64,000 nucleotides of DNA from Auriscalpium vulgare (lineage: Eukaryota; Basidiomycota; Agaricomycetes; Russulales; Auriscalpiaceae). Each line of letters begins with the position of its first letter. Position 1 is the stretch's first letter. Shown here piece after piece: positions 20,774-30,505 of this stretch. The notes under the pieces are model-generated. The model did no database searches and was not told the origin of the DNA. It saw only the letters and a program-made list of their open reading frames with translations. The stretch spans positions 248,001-312,000 of the forward strand of contig JAHBBC010000036.1 of NCBI GenBank assembly GCA_019915015.1. The letters are read 5' to 3'. Made by a program: the position numbers and the translations under genes.

Positions 20774-22471
20774 ATGGCCGACGTGGAAATGAAGCCCGCA
20801 GACGAAAAAGTGGAAGAGAAGCAGGAAGGAAAGGAAGTGTCGACCTCACCGCCCTCCCCAGTCGACGAAATCAAGTCCAATATCACGCTCATCGACAGAG
20901 CCGTCTCTACCCTCGAGCCGCGCTTCACGCACCGTGTTCTGCGCACTCTGACGGCCCTACGGAAGCGTCTCAACGAGCAAATACTCAGGGAGGCTATCTC
21001 AGAGGTGTACCCACCAGGTGCGTCTCGTTTCGCTTCCACCCGGAGTTGACTCCCATGCGCTACAGATTCATCCGTCAAGAGCTCATTGTTCTCGCTGCTG
21101 CCCGATGCCGATGTTTCAGAAACTATGGATATCGACTCCACAGTGCCTCCGGCCGCAAAGCCTCCTTCAGACCCTGTCCCCGAAGCTGAAATCTACTTCC
21201 GCCTCCTCATAATTCACCACTTGCTCACGTCCCCGAGCAACTACGGCAAAGCTCAAGACCTCGCGAACAGCACCGTTCAGAAAATGCAGGCGCTGAATCG
21301 CCGAAGTCTCGACCCGATCGCAGCGAAGGTCTGGTTCGCCGTCGAGCGGACGTACGAGCTAGCAGGGGAGCTGTCCGACGCGCGGCCGTACGCATTGTTC
21401 CTGCTCCTTCATAGTCTTGTCGCTAATTTGTCGTTAGACTGTATCTTGCTGCTCAGCGTACTGCGTCACTGCGCCACGATGACGAGACGCAAGCAGCGCT
21501 CATCAACCGCCTCCTGCGCAGCTACCTGCATTACAGCTTGTACGACCAAGCGGACAAGCTCGTCTCGAAAACCACCTTCCCCGCCTCGGCTCCCAATCCT
21601 CAATACGCGCGATACCACTACTATCTCGGCCGCATCAAGGCCGTGCAGCTCAACTACACCGAGGCGCACACACATCTCCAGCAGGCGATCCGTCGGGCGC
21701 CTGCTCCGAAGGTTGCCCCAGGATTCTACCAGGCCGTGCACAAGCTATTCGTCGTCGTGGAGCTTCTCATGGGTGACATCCCCGAGCGCAGTCTCTTCCG
21801 CCACCCTGTCCTCGAAAAGGCGTTGAGCGGGTACTTCGACATCGTCAAAGGTACGTAGCCGCATGCCAACCGCACGAGCAAGCCATGCTTATTCGATGGC
21901 AGCCGTACGCACGGGCTCGCTGTCGAACTTCCAGAACACCCTGTCGAAACACGCCGCTGTCTTCGAAGCCGACAAGACGTACTCGCTCATCGTGCGCCTG
22001 CGCCAGAACGTCATCAAGACGGGCATCCGCCGCCTCTCGCTCTCGTACTCGCGCATTTCGCTGCGGGACATCTGCGTGAAGCTGCACCTCGACTCGGAGG
22101 AGGACGCCGAGTACATCGTGGGCAAGGCGATCCGCGACGGCGTCATCGAGGGGCGCATCGTGCACGAGAAGGGCTGGATGGAGTGCGGTGGGCAGAAGAC
22201 GGGCGACGGGCCCGAGGTCGGCGAGATGTTCGCGCGCCGCATCGGGTACTGCCTGGAGCTGCACAACGAGAGCGTGAAGGTGAGTGCGGGTTTGCATTCT
22301 TGCCGGTACGAGCGCTCATGGGTCGTCGTAAAGGCTATGCGTTATCCGTTGAACGCGCACCGCAAAGAGTTGGCCGACGCAGAGGGGGCGAGGGAGCGTG
22401 AGAAGGAACTTGCGAAGGAAATCCAGGAGGGTGACCTCGACGACGACGACTCGGGCCTTGGTGACTTCTGA
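20774..22471 (+). CDS. RPN3: 26S proteasome lid subunit Rpn3 (PSMD3)
   Basis: This is a scaffold subunit of the 19S lid, in cytosol and nucleus. The start ATG ([12 protein letters not shown]) has a good context (CCACCATGG). Introns lie at about 21019-21063, 21393-21440, 21852-21899 and 22279-22331, all GT..AG. After an acidic N-terminus come TPR-like helices ([27 protein letters not shown].., [13 protein letters not shown].., [21 protein letters not shown]). The PCI domain follows ([20 protein letters not shown].., [21 protein letters not shown].., [29 protein letters not shown]). The acidic C-terminal tail ends DSGLGDF, as in other Rpn3 proteins. It looks complete. Confidence 0.96.
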
Positions 22472-22806
22472 AGATGTATAAATGTGGTTGTAGTTTCAGA
22501 TGTCCCTGCCTCTTTCGTCTTAGACAGATGCATGCGGACTATAGGGTTTGTCCTGAGGCGATGCTGCGAAATGTGTATTGCTTGAGCAAAAGGTGCTCTG
22601 CAATCAGTTTTCGAGGCTTCGAGCGCTGGGATATGTCGATTTGCTCAGGCACATGATCTTGAAGCGCTCACTACCGTGACCGCCGACGCGCGAGTCGAAC
22701 ATCGAGCGCGACGTCTTGTACCGCATTCCTCATCATCGTGCTCTCTCACGTCGCCCAATAACCCCCGCCTGAAACTCCCGTGAATAGCGCACCTCATCAA
22801 CACCTC
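22472..22806. other. Intergenic between RPN3 and NDUFAF2
   Basis: 335 bp with the RPN3 3' end and the promoter of the next gene. No other signal recognised. Confidence 0.6.
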
Positions 22807-23686
22807 ATGTCTGCGGTCATCCGAAGAGCATGGCAGCGGCTGACGCGTCCGGTACGCTCTCGTTCCGATCGTTATTTCGCTCATGAGGCTTATTGACGTA
22901 CTGGTACATGCAGCGTCATCTAGTCGGCCACGACTTGGAAGGCAAGTCCAACAAGCCTAGCTTTCATTCGCTCGGCGCCTCTGATATGCCTAACACAAGC
23001 GACGCACAGGAAACAGGTTCTTCGAGTTCCCGAGCACGACAGATGGTAGGCATCGCACATGTTCCGATCGCCTTCCGCCTTACAGTTCGCCCCGGGTAGA
23101 TCCAAGACGGACGAGAAGAAGGGTGGAGTACAAGGTGTATGAAGATGTGTACCATTACATTGGAGGTTCCAGGAAGCTGCCAGGTGCGCATGCCCTCGTT
23201 CCTACATCTGTCGTTCCTCGAGTGACGCCCATATCCACCATGCAGTTCAGTGGGTGTCTTGGCTGTCGCACACAAGGCCGGATATACCTACTCTCGAAGT
23301 ACACTGTCGCCGTATTCATCCGCAGCTGTGTTCGCCTACTCATTCATGTCATGCAGGAGCTTCGGGCCGACCAAGAGCGCCAGCGCCGTGTACTGCATAA
23401 CGCCGCCATCCTGCAAGCCAGAGACCTAGAAGAGCGCCGCAGCATTGCGGCCGCCGCAGTTCAAGATGCGCAAGCTGCTCTGCCCAGCCCGGATCCTGCT
23501 GCGCCGCAGGGCCCCACGTCTGGAGCAATGGACTCTAGCCCAGCTCCACTGGAGCCAGCTGTCCCCCCAGAGGCACCCACAGCCCCGGCTTCAACTCTAC
23601 ACCCGCGAGCACCGGGGGGAGCCAAAGACCGAGACTGGCAGCCAGAGGCATGGACTCCGCGGTCGTCTCCCCAGCGGCGCGGTTGA
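22807..23686 (+). CDS. Mitochondrial complex I assembly factor NDUFAF2 (mimitin)
   Basis: The protein belongs to the NDUFA12/B17.2-like family and assists late complex I assembly in the mitochondrial matrix. Five small exons assemble to MSAVIRRAWQRLTRP, RHLVGHDLEGNRFFEFPS, DDPRRTRRRVEYKVYED, YHYIGGSRKLPVQWVSWLSH and TRPDIPTLEELRADQERQRR. These match the family block (HLVG.DLEGN..FE.P, RR..EYK, LPVQW..WL..TR..PPTLEEL). A Glu/Ala helix and a Pro-rich tail (SPDPAAPQGPTS..) end at TGA 23684-23686. The intron at 22942-23009 starts GCAAGT rather than GT and ends CACAG, a GC-AG intron required to keep the conserved motif. Each exon is too short to be seen as a gene by itself, so this locus is easily missed. 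Confidence 0.88.
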
Positions 23687-23981
23687 AGATGCATGAGCTT
23701 CATTCTTGTACACAAAATATTTCTTTACCTTGGGGAATGAACAATATTAGCTGCACCGCTCAATGCACTGCGTGAGAAACACGGGTATCACGTTCACATT
23801 GCAAGACATCTCGAGCGTATCTAACATAAGTAAGAGTGTCGTATACGGACGTATGGTCATAACATGACATAACAAACGATGAAGTCCAGATACGAAACCG
23901 AATCCGTCGCGAGACCGTGATTCTCCCACCCGTGTCTATCGAAAGACTGGATTCGTCTGAGGACCCCCGGCTGTTTGGCAA
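23687..23981. other. Convergent 3' region
   Basis: 295 bp between the converging ends of NDUFAF2 and M1. Nothing else seen. Confidence 0.6.
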
Positions 23982-26087
23982 TCAAACAAGGGAGTCCCCA
24001 GACTTCTCGTCAGTCGACGTGGACTCGGGTTCAGCGTCAGCGTCAGCGCTCTCAGCGCGGCGCGACCGGCAGCACGAGAAGCAGGCTGCGACGCGCACGC
24101 CTGCGCGGCGCAGACGCGAGACCAGATGGATGGGGTACATCGTCATGAGCGCGGCGAGTCCGAGCGCGGCGACCAGTCCGAGGACAGCCCCGAGGACAGC
24201 GGGCCGCACATCATGCAGCGCCTGGCACATCGCCTGCACCACGAACAGGATCAACGCCCATGTGTACAGGGCCTTCGGCAGGGTGAGCACGATCGCGATG
24301 GGCCGGAATTCGTAGTCTGAGCGGTGCTCGGTCAGGAAGTCGGCCTAGTGGCAAAATGTCAGAGACCGGTGAAAAAAACCCCCGGTGAAACACGCACCGG
24401 ACCCTTCCAACCTTTGTTGCGTAACTTGGGATCCATGTGACGCTGCGAAAGGAGGATAGCCCCCAGGATACTGACGGCGCTGAGAATGAGCGAGGTTTGG
24501 GTAGTCGCGGGCGAGAACGCCGTTGGAAGTGTTAGAATGTTGGAACTATTAGGAGGGGTCAGCGCCGGTCGACAAACTATGCTTTGGAAAACGTACATCA
24601 AGGCCCCGAACGACTGAAGAGATGACACGCCATCAGTGAGGGAAGTGCAAGACACAGTATATGAACTCACCCAGGCCATCCCAGCCTTCCACTCCTGCAG
24701 CATCTCCGTGTTGAAAGCATCCCAGCGCGTGTCGTAGGCAATGCTGTCGACGAATAACCCCTCCAAACGAGCCCGCCAGCGCTCAGGGTAGTTGAAACAC
24801 AAGAGAGAGACGCCCTTCAGGAGGATACTGCGCTTTACAGTGGGGCTTGCAAATACGGATTGATCAATCGAGAGGCGGGCTTGCTTCTGGCCCCAAAGCA
24901 ACTGGATGTCCGTCGCGACTGTATGGCGCGCGTTAATCACAGGAACAGACAGGACAAAAAGGACAAAAACTTACGAAGCAATGTTTGCATGCGTGCTAGA
25001 GAACACGATATAAACAATTAGCACAATGACAATGCGAGCGCCGACCGAAAAACGCACCAACTATTGTCATGACGCGACCGTCGGAAATATGATCTTCAGA
25101 GCACAACGGTAAGAAAGGGCCGAGCGGAAGCATCGAGGGTGAGCACGCACTTTTACACTGTTGCAACACGTCCAAGAACTGGGCGGACATTGGCTCTCGG
25201 TACGGGAACGTCGAAAAATCAGAGGTCATGTCATCTGGGTGTCGAAATTGAGCAACGCTTGCGTAATTGTGTAGCGCGGAGGACCTACCGACACGCGCGT
25301 GCAAGAAGCGGACGATGAGGTTGTCGAGTACATCCGGATCGCAACGGTTGTGCATTGAGAACGTCTGAACGTGGTCCCAATACAGCGACTCCAGGTTCAG
25401 CTCTAGGATCCAGATTAAATGAGGCCATTGGAGTATCGGGAAAAGGACTTACTGAGATGCTCTTCATTATACACACCAAAGACGTCCAGGTCATCCGTGT
25501 TCGTGGTCGTCAGCCAGAAGGGAACCCTCGCGGCATGATCGACGAAGTAGTACTTGCACGGGTAACCCGGCCCGTCGAAGTCGAAGTCCAGGAAGATCTC
25601 CACAGACTGCGGCAACACGATTCCCAGCTCCGCAGCCCATTCTGTGATGACCGTCGCCCAGGCGTCGATCTCCTCGAGCGCGCCCCACTCCCTGACATCG
25701 ACCGTGGTGACGATGGCGGGGTGCGTGCGCCTGTAGAAGTACGGCTTGCCCTCGGGATGAACGTAGCGCTTCCATCCCGCAGGCATGTACTGGGGCCTGT
25801 GAAAATGTCAGACGTGGCATGTTGAGGCGGAAATCGAGCGTACGGTGAGGACGCCATTCCAAGCTCGACCGGCGCAGGTTCGAACGCCGTGAACATGGCA
25901 GGAAAGACAGGGACCTGGTGGAATTCCGCCCTGAGACATCCAATGAGCGCAGCGACGATGCGAAGGACGAGGATACTCACTCGGACGACGCGCCGTACCG
26001 ATCGCGGTTCATCTCGGCGGGCCCGATGGCCTGCAGTCCATCCCTGGTAGCCAGCGGTTTTTTCTCAACAATGGAGGGAGTAGACAT
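23982..26087 (-). CDS. WW-like membrane protein, paralogue M1
   Basis: This is one of four paralogues in the window. It starts at 26087 (MSTPSIVEKKPLATRDG). Introns GTGAGT..GTCTCAG and GTACGC..TTTCACAG join EAEFHQVPVFPAMF and ASSPPQYMP to GWKRYVHPEGKPYFYRR. A helical region leads to the family signature Y-Y-F-V-D-H-x-A-R-V-P-F-W-L. Later exons hold LNLESLYWDHVQTF, an alpha-helical middle (VATDIQLLWGQKQARL.., WRARLEGLFVDSIAYDTRWDAFNTEMLQEWKAGMAW) and C-terminal membrane segments (SLILSAVSILGAILL, YEFRPIAIVLTLPKALYTWALILFVVQAM, AVLGAVLGLVAALGLAALMTMY). The tail is Cys/Arg then acidic. HPEG-YF and YYFVDH-R-PFW resemble the two strands of WW domains, which bind Pro-rich ligands. The role is unknown. 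It is the most diverged and best preserved minus-strand copy. Confidence 0.8.
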
Positions 26088-27027
26088 CTGGAGAACTGAG
26101 AAGGAAAGGTGCGAGAGGTCGTGAGCCTGTGCAGCAGAACTGTAGAAGCTTTATAGGCAACAACACACTGCCGCCGGGCTGTGCAACACGTCAACGCGTC
26201 AACCCTCGTCAGTGACCATGTACGAGGCTCACACAAAAACGTGCACAAAGACACGGCGCCACAGAGCGATGTCTCGCAGACCCGTTGCGCACCGCCGATC
26301 TCGCAGCTCGCAGAGTGTTCGTGTTGTGTCGACGGTTGCAGGTTGCGGCGTGCCAATAATAGGATCCGTGAGTCTGGTGCCGAGCCAGGCGCGCTGGTGC
26401 CACTCGCCTGGCCCTATTCTGGGCAAACCCTCCGAGTCGCAACCGGGATCTCGGAGAGGCCGTGTTCACAGTAAGGGGCCGTACTGCAGTGCTGGACACA
26501 CAGCTGCGCCAACCTGCGGCGTTGCTGAGCGCTGCTGGCGGCGCAGGAGCCTTCTTTGGGCCGGGGCTGTTCAGGCGCTTGGTGGCACTGCCACCAGCGC
26601 GAATCGACTACAGTAGGCTGTTTACATAACGTTACTCTCGCCATGGCCAGTTGCGGCGATGTCCTTGGATCGTGGCCCCTCCGATCTACTGCTCGAGACA
26701 CGATGCGTAGATAACTTCTGGGTGCGTGGCCGTCAACCCTGCTACCCTGTTACATGTTACCCACGTCATGCGAGCGACGCGGCTTCAATGTGCAACGTGG
26801 GCTCAACCATATGTGCATCATGGCGGACTCACAGTGCTGCGGTGAACGTCGTCGACCACGCACCATATGTACGGCAACCGACATCACTGCCCCGTTGTGT
26901 TCGTGTATTGGCCGGCAATGCGATACGTTTCCGATCGAACTGACAACTTCGTCGCTCCAGAAGCTCTTCATAAAGCTGTTGTACTTATTTCTGCCAGTGG
27001 TCCGAGATATCGCGATGCCAACGCAAT
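26088..27027. other. Intergenic region
   Basis: M1 promoter side and flank of the Harbinger insertion. No gene recognised. Confidence 0.6.
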
Positions 27028-27095
27028 AGGGGAGCTCAGAGTAGACCGTTTTCGTTTCCGTTTCGTTTTCAAACGCCTTTCGTTTTCGATTCGGC
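27028..27095 (+). repeat. Harbinger left terminal inverted repeat (68 bp)
   Basis: It begins AGGGGAGCTCAGAG and continues as a TTTTCGTTTCCGTTTCG pyrimidine-rich stretch. It is identical to the reverse complement of 30348-30415. Internal TTTCGTT units may be repeated transposase contacts (inference). Confidence 0.95.
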
Positions 27096-27226
27096 CCGCG
27101 GCATAAGTGACCCGATGTGTGACAATCGTGTGACTTTAGGTGACGCTCGCGTTGTGCGGCGTCTTCGTGTCTCACACACTCATTCCCTCGCGATACCTCC
27201 TTAATCTACACTCTCCTACTCTCTTA

Positions 27227-28823
27227 ATGCCCCGGAAACGCGGCCGCTCGGACTCCGACCAGCCTGAGACAGCTCCGGGCAAGAAATCCCGTGAGGAGAA
27301 CATCAGCTGGGGCACAAATAAGAAGCCAAATGAGCTGCTCCTGCAGCTCATCACGGAGCTCGAACAGCCGCAAAATCGCAAGGTTATGTTTGGTAACAAG
27401 CGTGGTGAGGTATGCAGGTGGCCCACGCATCATCTGGGCTTTGTTACTGACATCTTTCCAGAAGAAAAGCGGAGAAAGTAAGGTCGCAGCGGGTCAGCGG
27501 CTTGCTCGCATCCTCTGGAAGGATGCTCCGGACTCGGATTTCGTCAGTCTGGGAGCAAAGGTGCTCGGGAAAATAAATCAGTATGTCCATACCCTTATTG
27601 GATGCCTCATACGTGCTCACAGGCTTGTGTAGGCTACGCATCACCTATCACTCCAAGGTTCGGCGCATTAAGTGCACGGGTGGAGGTGTCCTCACTGGGA
27701 ATGAGGCCATCGTCGACACAGGTGATGCCGACGATGGTCCAGATGAGTATTTGGTCTGCTACATAGGGCCAGATGGCCCATCCGAGGATACCGATGCACG
27801 CCACAAGAATATCTGGCGTAAGTTCATTTTGTGATCTCCGATGAGCACGCTGGAGGCTAACACATCCTGTGCAGAGGAGATCGAGGCCGAGTTCGCTGTC
27901 TTCCCCCGAATTCACGCGATCCTTGCCACCCGCCCAAATGAAAACCCGATCATCATCACGACTGGGGTTGGTCCGGACGGTCACCGCACAGTGCACTATC
28001 AGCCTCCCGACGACGCGCCACCTGTGCGGCAACCGCGCGAAGAGGACATAGACCCCGTCCTACGCGTTCACGATGGCCCGGCGCCTCTCGCGCAAGACTC
28101 TTCTGCGACCGCACCCGGCCCGGGATCGCCACCGCAGACGCCACACACTCCCAAAGAGAACCGCGTGCCGCCCTCGTCGCAAGCAAGTGCGAAGAAGACT
28201 CCCGCACACCTGTCGGAAGAGAAGCTGGAGAGCTTGAAGGGTCGCTTCAAGCCCACGTCACGCACCGGCATTCAAGACATACTGAAGGAGTCCATCGAGT
28301 AAGTAATACTAGTTGTTGGTAATGCACGTGGACTAATTCATGTGGCAGGCGTAGCTTTGCGGTGTCAAAGGAAGAGAACATCCGCAAAGCTGTCGACAGG
28401 CTGCGCGATGACATGAATAGTCTTCGCCAAGACGCTCGCGATCGCCACGACCGCCTCTTTCGTGAGCTGCAGATTGGCTTGTGGACGAACGATGAGTATC
28501 GCCGCAAGTCGGAAGCACTTGACGATGACCTTCAGCTGCAGCTTCAAGATCTCCGTGAAAATATATCGCGCCTTCAGAATCCTCCTCTGGTTGTCGCCGC
28601 CGCTACGCCCGCTCGTTCCATCTCACGCACGGGCTCTATGTCAACCGCTGCATCGACGCCTTCATCTCTGCCGCGCGCATCGACACCTCCGGATGATGAG
28701 CCCGAGAGCGAGATGACAAGCCAGAGAGAAAATAGTCCTCCCTGGGATGAGAGCCAGTTGGACAGAGATCTTGGACGAGGATCATCTGTGGTTCCAGACG
28801 AGTTGGAGCGAGGCTTAGTCTGA
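27227..28823 (+). CDS. Harbinger accessory protein (Myb/SANT-like)
   Basis: It starts MPRKRGRSDSDQP. An N-terminal trihelix-like region has W at ISWGTNKK, then LLLQLITELEQ, AAGQRLARILWKD and GAKVLGKINHLRITYHSKVRRIK, ending at a Gly-rich CTGGGV. The spacing resembles the Myb/SANT-like domain of Harbinger second proteins, which bind the element ends and help nuclear import of the transposase. An acidic middle, a Pro-rich linker and a C-terminal coiled coil (EENIRKAVDRLRDDMNSL..) follow. Introns lie near 27411-27463, 27583-27632, 27819-27873 and 28301-28349. Stop TGA at 28821-28823. Confidence 0.8.
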
Positions 28824-28938
28824 TCATTTTGCTTTTGTCCTTTCTAACTGCAGCCTCTCATTTAATGCTACACAGTCCTTTCTTCTTTCTGATTATATCT
28901 CTCTTACTCTTTACAATCTCAGATTTAATCTTGTTCAT

Positions 28939-30262
28939 TTATACAAGTCCTGCTCGTTGAGCGGCTACTATTTCTGCCACAAGGCCACGTCTCCTAGCCT
29001 CGCAATCATCATCCTCTGTGATATCATCATCTATAGGATCATCTGGCTCCCCCCTATCGTCCTCTTCCTGAGCACGTGAGTGCCAAGTCGCAAAGCTTGT
29101 CCCACTCGCCCATCCTTCGATGTCGAGCACTGCGTTGTGCAAGATGATGCAACATGAAATCCACCGACACGCTCGTATATGGTCCCGATTGTAACGGATA
29201 TTGAGCCGTAAGCCACGAAGGGATTGCCATCGGCCCTTGAGTGCACCCATGGTGTGTTCAGAGCGAACGCGTAGGCGAGCTACGTGTTTGTCGAATAAGG
29301 CATTTGAGCGGTCTAACGACGCTGGTTTCTTGTGAACTGGGATGGTCCGCGAGCTGACAGGGTACGCAGAGTCACCCCATGCAAACTCGTCACCTCTGAA
29401 GAACCAGTCGGTATGCTTGACAGCTGCAGTATGCTCAAATGCAGATGCATCATGAGCAGAACCGGTCATGCCAAGCGAATAGTCAACGATTCGTAGATTC
29501 GACGGTGTATTGCCAATCTGTGTACAGATATGTCAGTCAGGAGCTATTAGAAGATATCCAGCATACCTGGACGTTGAACCCATAGTTGCACTTCCTTGTG
29601 TAGTACGCGTCACCGTCGAGGCCGGGGCGACTGTACAGGACAACAATTGTCCCGTCGTACATCACCCATCCCTCCCTCCAGGTGGATCCCGTGAAACCAA
29701 GCTGCTCATCAATCCACCTTTTCTCGACCTCTTTCTCCTCCTCTGTTAGCGGCCGTACAAACATCCCATGCAAGGACATCAGCGCCTCCTGACATCTCTC
29801 CGTGTATAGCTCCACAGCGCCCTCTGAACAGCCCGCTGCACGGCTGATATCCTCGAGAGATGCGCCATTGCCATAGCGACCCATACGGTACAGGGTCACC
29901 GCTAATTGCGTTCGGATATCCTCCTGCGGGGTGTTCGAGTTGTTCTGGAATACGGGATGACCCTCGATGAGGCCAAGGATAGTGTCGAAGACGTGGGGAG
30001 AGACACGGAGCATGTTGATAAAGCGGTGGTGATGGGCAGGATCCTGTGCATACTCCCATGCAAGCTGGAGATTGCCGGCTTTAACGACGGGAGGACGGGG
30101 GTTGATGTAGCGGGAGGATAGGATGGTGTGAAGGATTGAGCTATCGCGTTGGAGCTGCTCCATCATAGCTGTGGCTGAAGATGGAGGCATGAGTGCCATC
30201 TGGATAGCCATATATGTGATGTATGCGTCGATAATCTCATCGTGGTAGGTAGCACGGGCCAT
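28939..30262 (-). CDS. PIF/Harbinger transposase (DDE_Tnp_4)
   Basis: Starts at 30262 (MARATYHDEII). An N-terminal helix-turn-helix-like segment (QLAVTLYRMGRYGNGASLED, then ISRAAGCSEGAVELYTERC) precedes the catalytic core. The first Asp is in MYDGTIVVLYSRPG and the second in WGDSAYP. The Glu is in RSEHTMGALKGRWQSLRGL. All three DDE residues are present. One intron (GTATGC..ACACAG, about 29518-29567) interrupts the core after GFNVQ. The acidic tail ends RAGLV with stop 28939-28941. With both genes open and identical ends, the element may be competent; activity is inference. Confidence 0.93.
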
Positions 30263-30347
30263 GGCTGGTGGAAGAGCTCGAAAGCAATGGCGGCGGTGTC
30301 GCGCAGCGGCGTAGATTGAGTGACATTATGTAATATCACGCCGGGGC

Positions 30348-30415
30348 GCCGAATCGAAAACGAAAGGCGTTTGAAAACGAAACGGAAACGAAAACGGTCT
30401 ACTCTGAGCTCCCCT
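30348..30415 (-). repeat. Harbinger right terminal inverted repeat (68 bp)
   Basis: Perfect inverse of 27028-27095. Divergence begins immediately inside (position 30347). Confidence 0.95.
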
Positions 30416-30505
30416 AATGTGCTACAATAAGTAATCTATTGTTGGATCGGTCCATGGTAGACCATTGTGCTCGACACGCGGAAATGATGGCGTCGTGACA
30501 AAACC

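Larger units (their letters stand above)
27028..30415. mobile_element. PIF/Harbinger DNA transposon, intact in appearance
   Basis: The 3,388-bp element is bounded by perfect 68-bp terminal inverted repeats (27028-27095 and 30348-30415). It holds two convergent genes, the two-gene plan known for PIF/Harbinger: an accessory DNA-binding protein and a DDE transposase. The flanks carry AAT on both sides if the repeat starts AGGGG, or TA if it starts GGGG; the usual Harbinger target duplication is three bases. It lies between M1 and M2, 90 bp from the M2 stop. Confidence 0.93.

Noticed and set aside
27050..27090. Repeated TTTCGTTT words as a CRISPR-like or satellite array
   Set aside because: They lie wholly within the Harbinger terminal inverted repeat and have no spacers.
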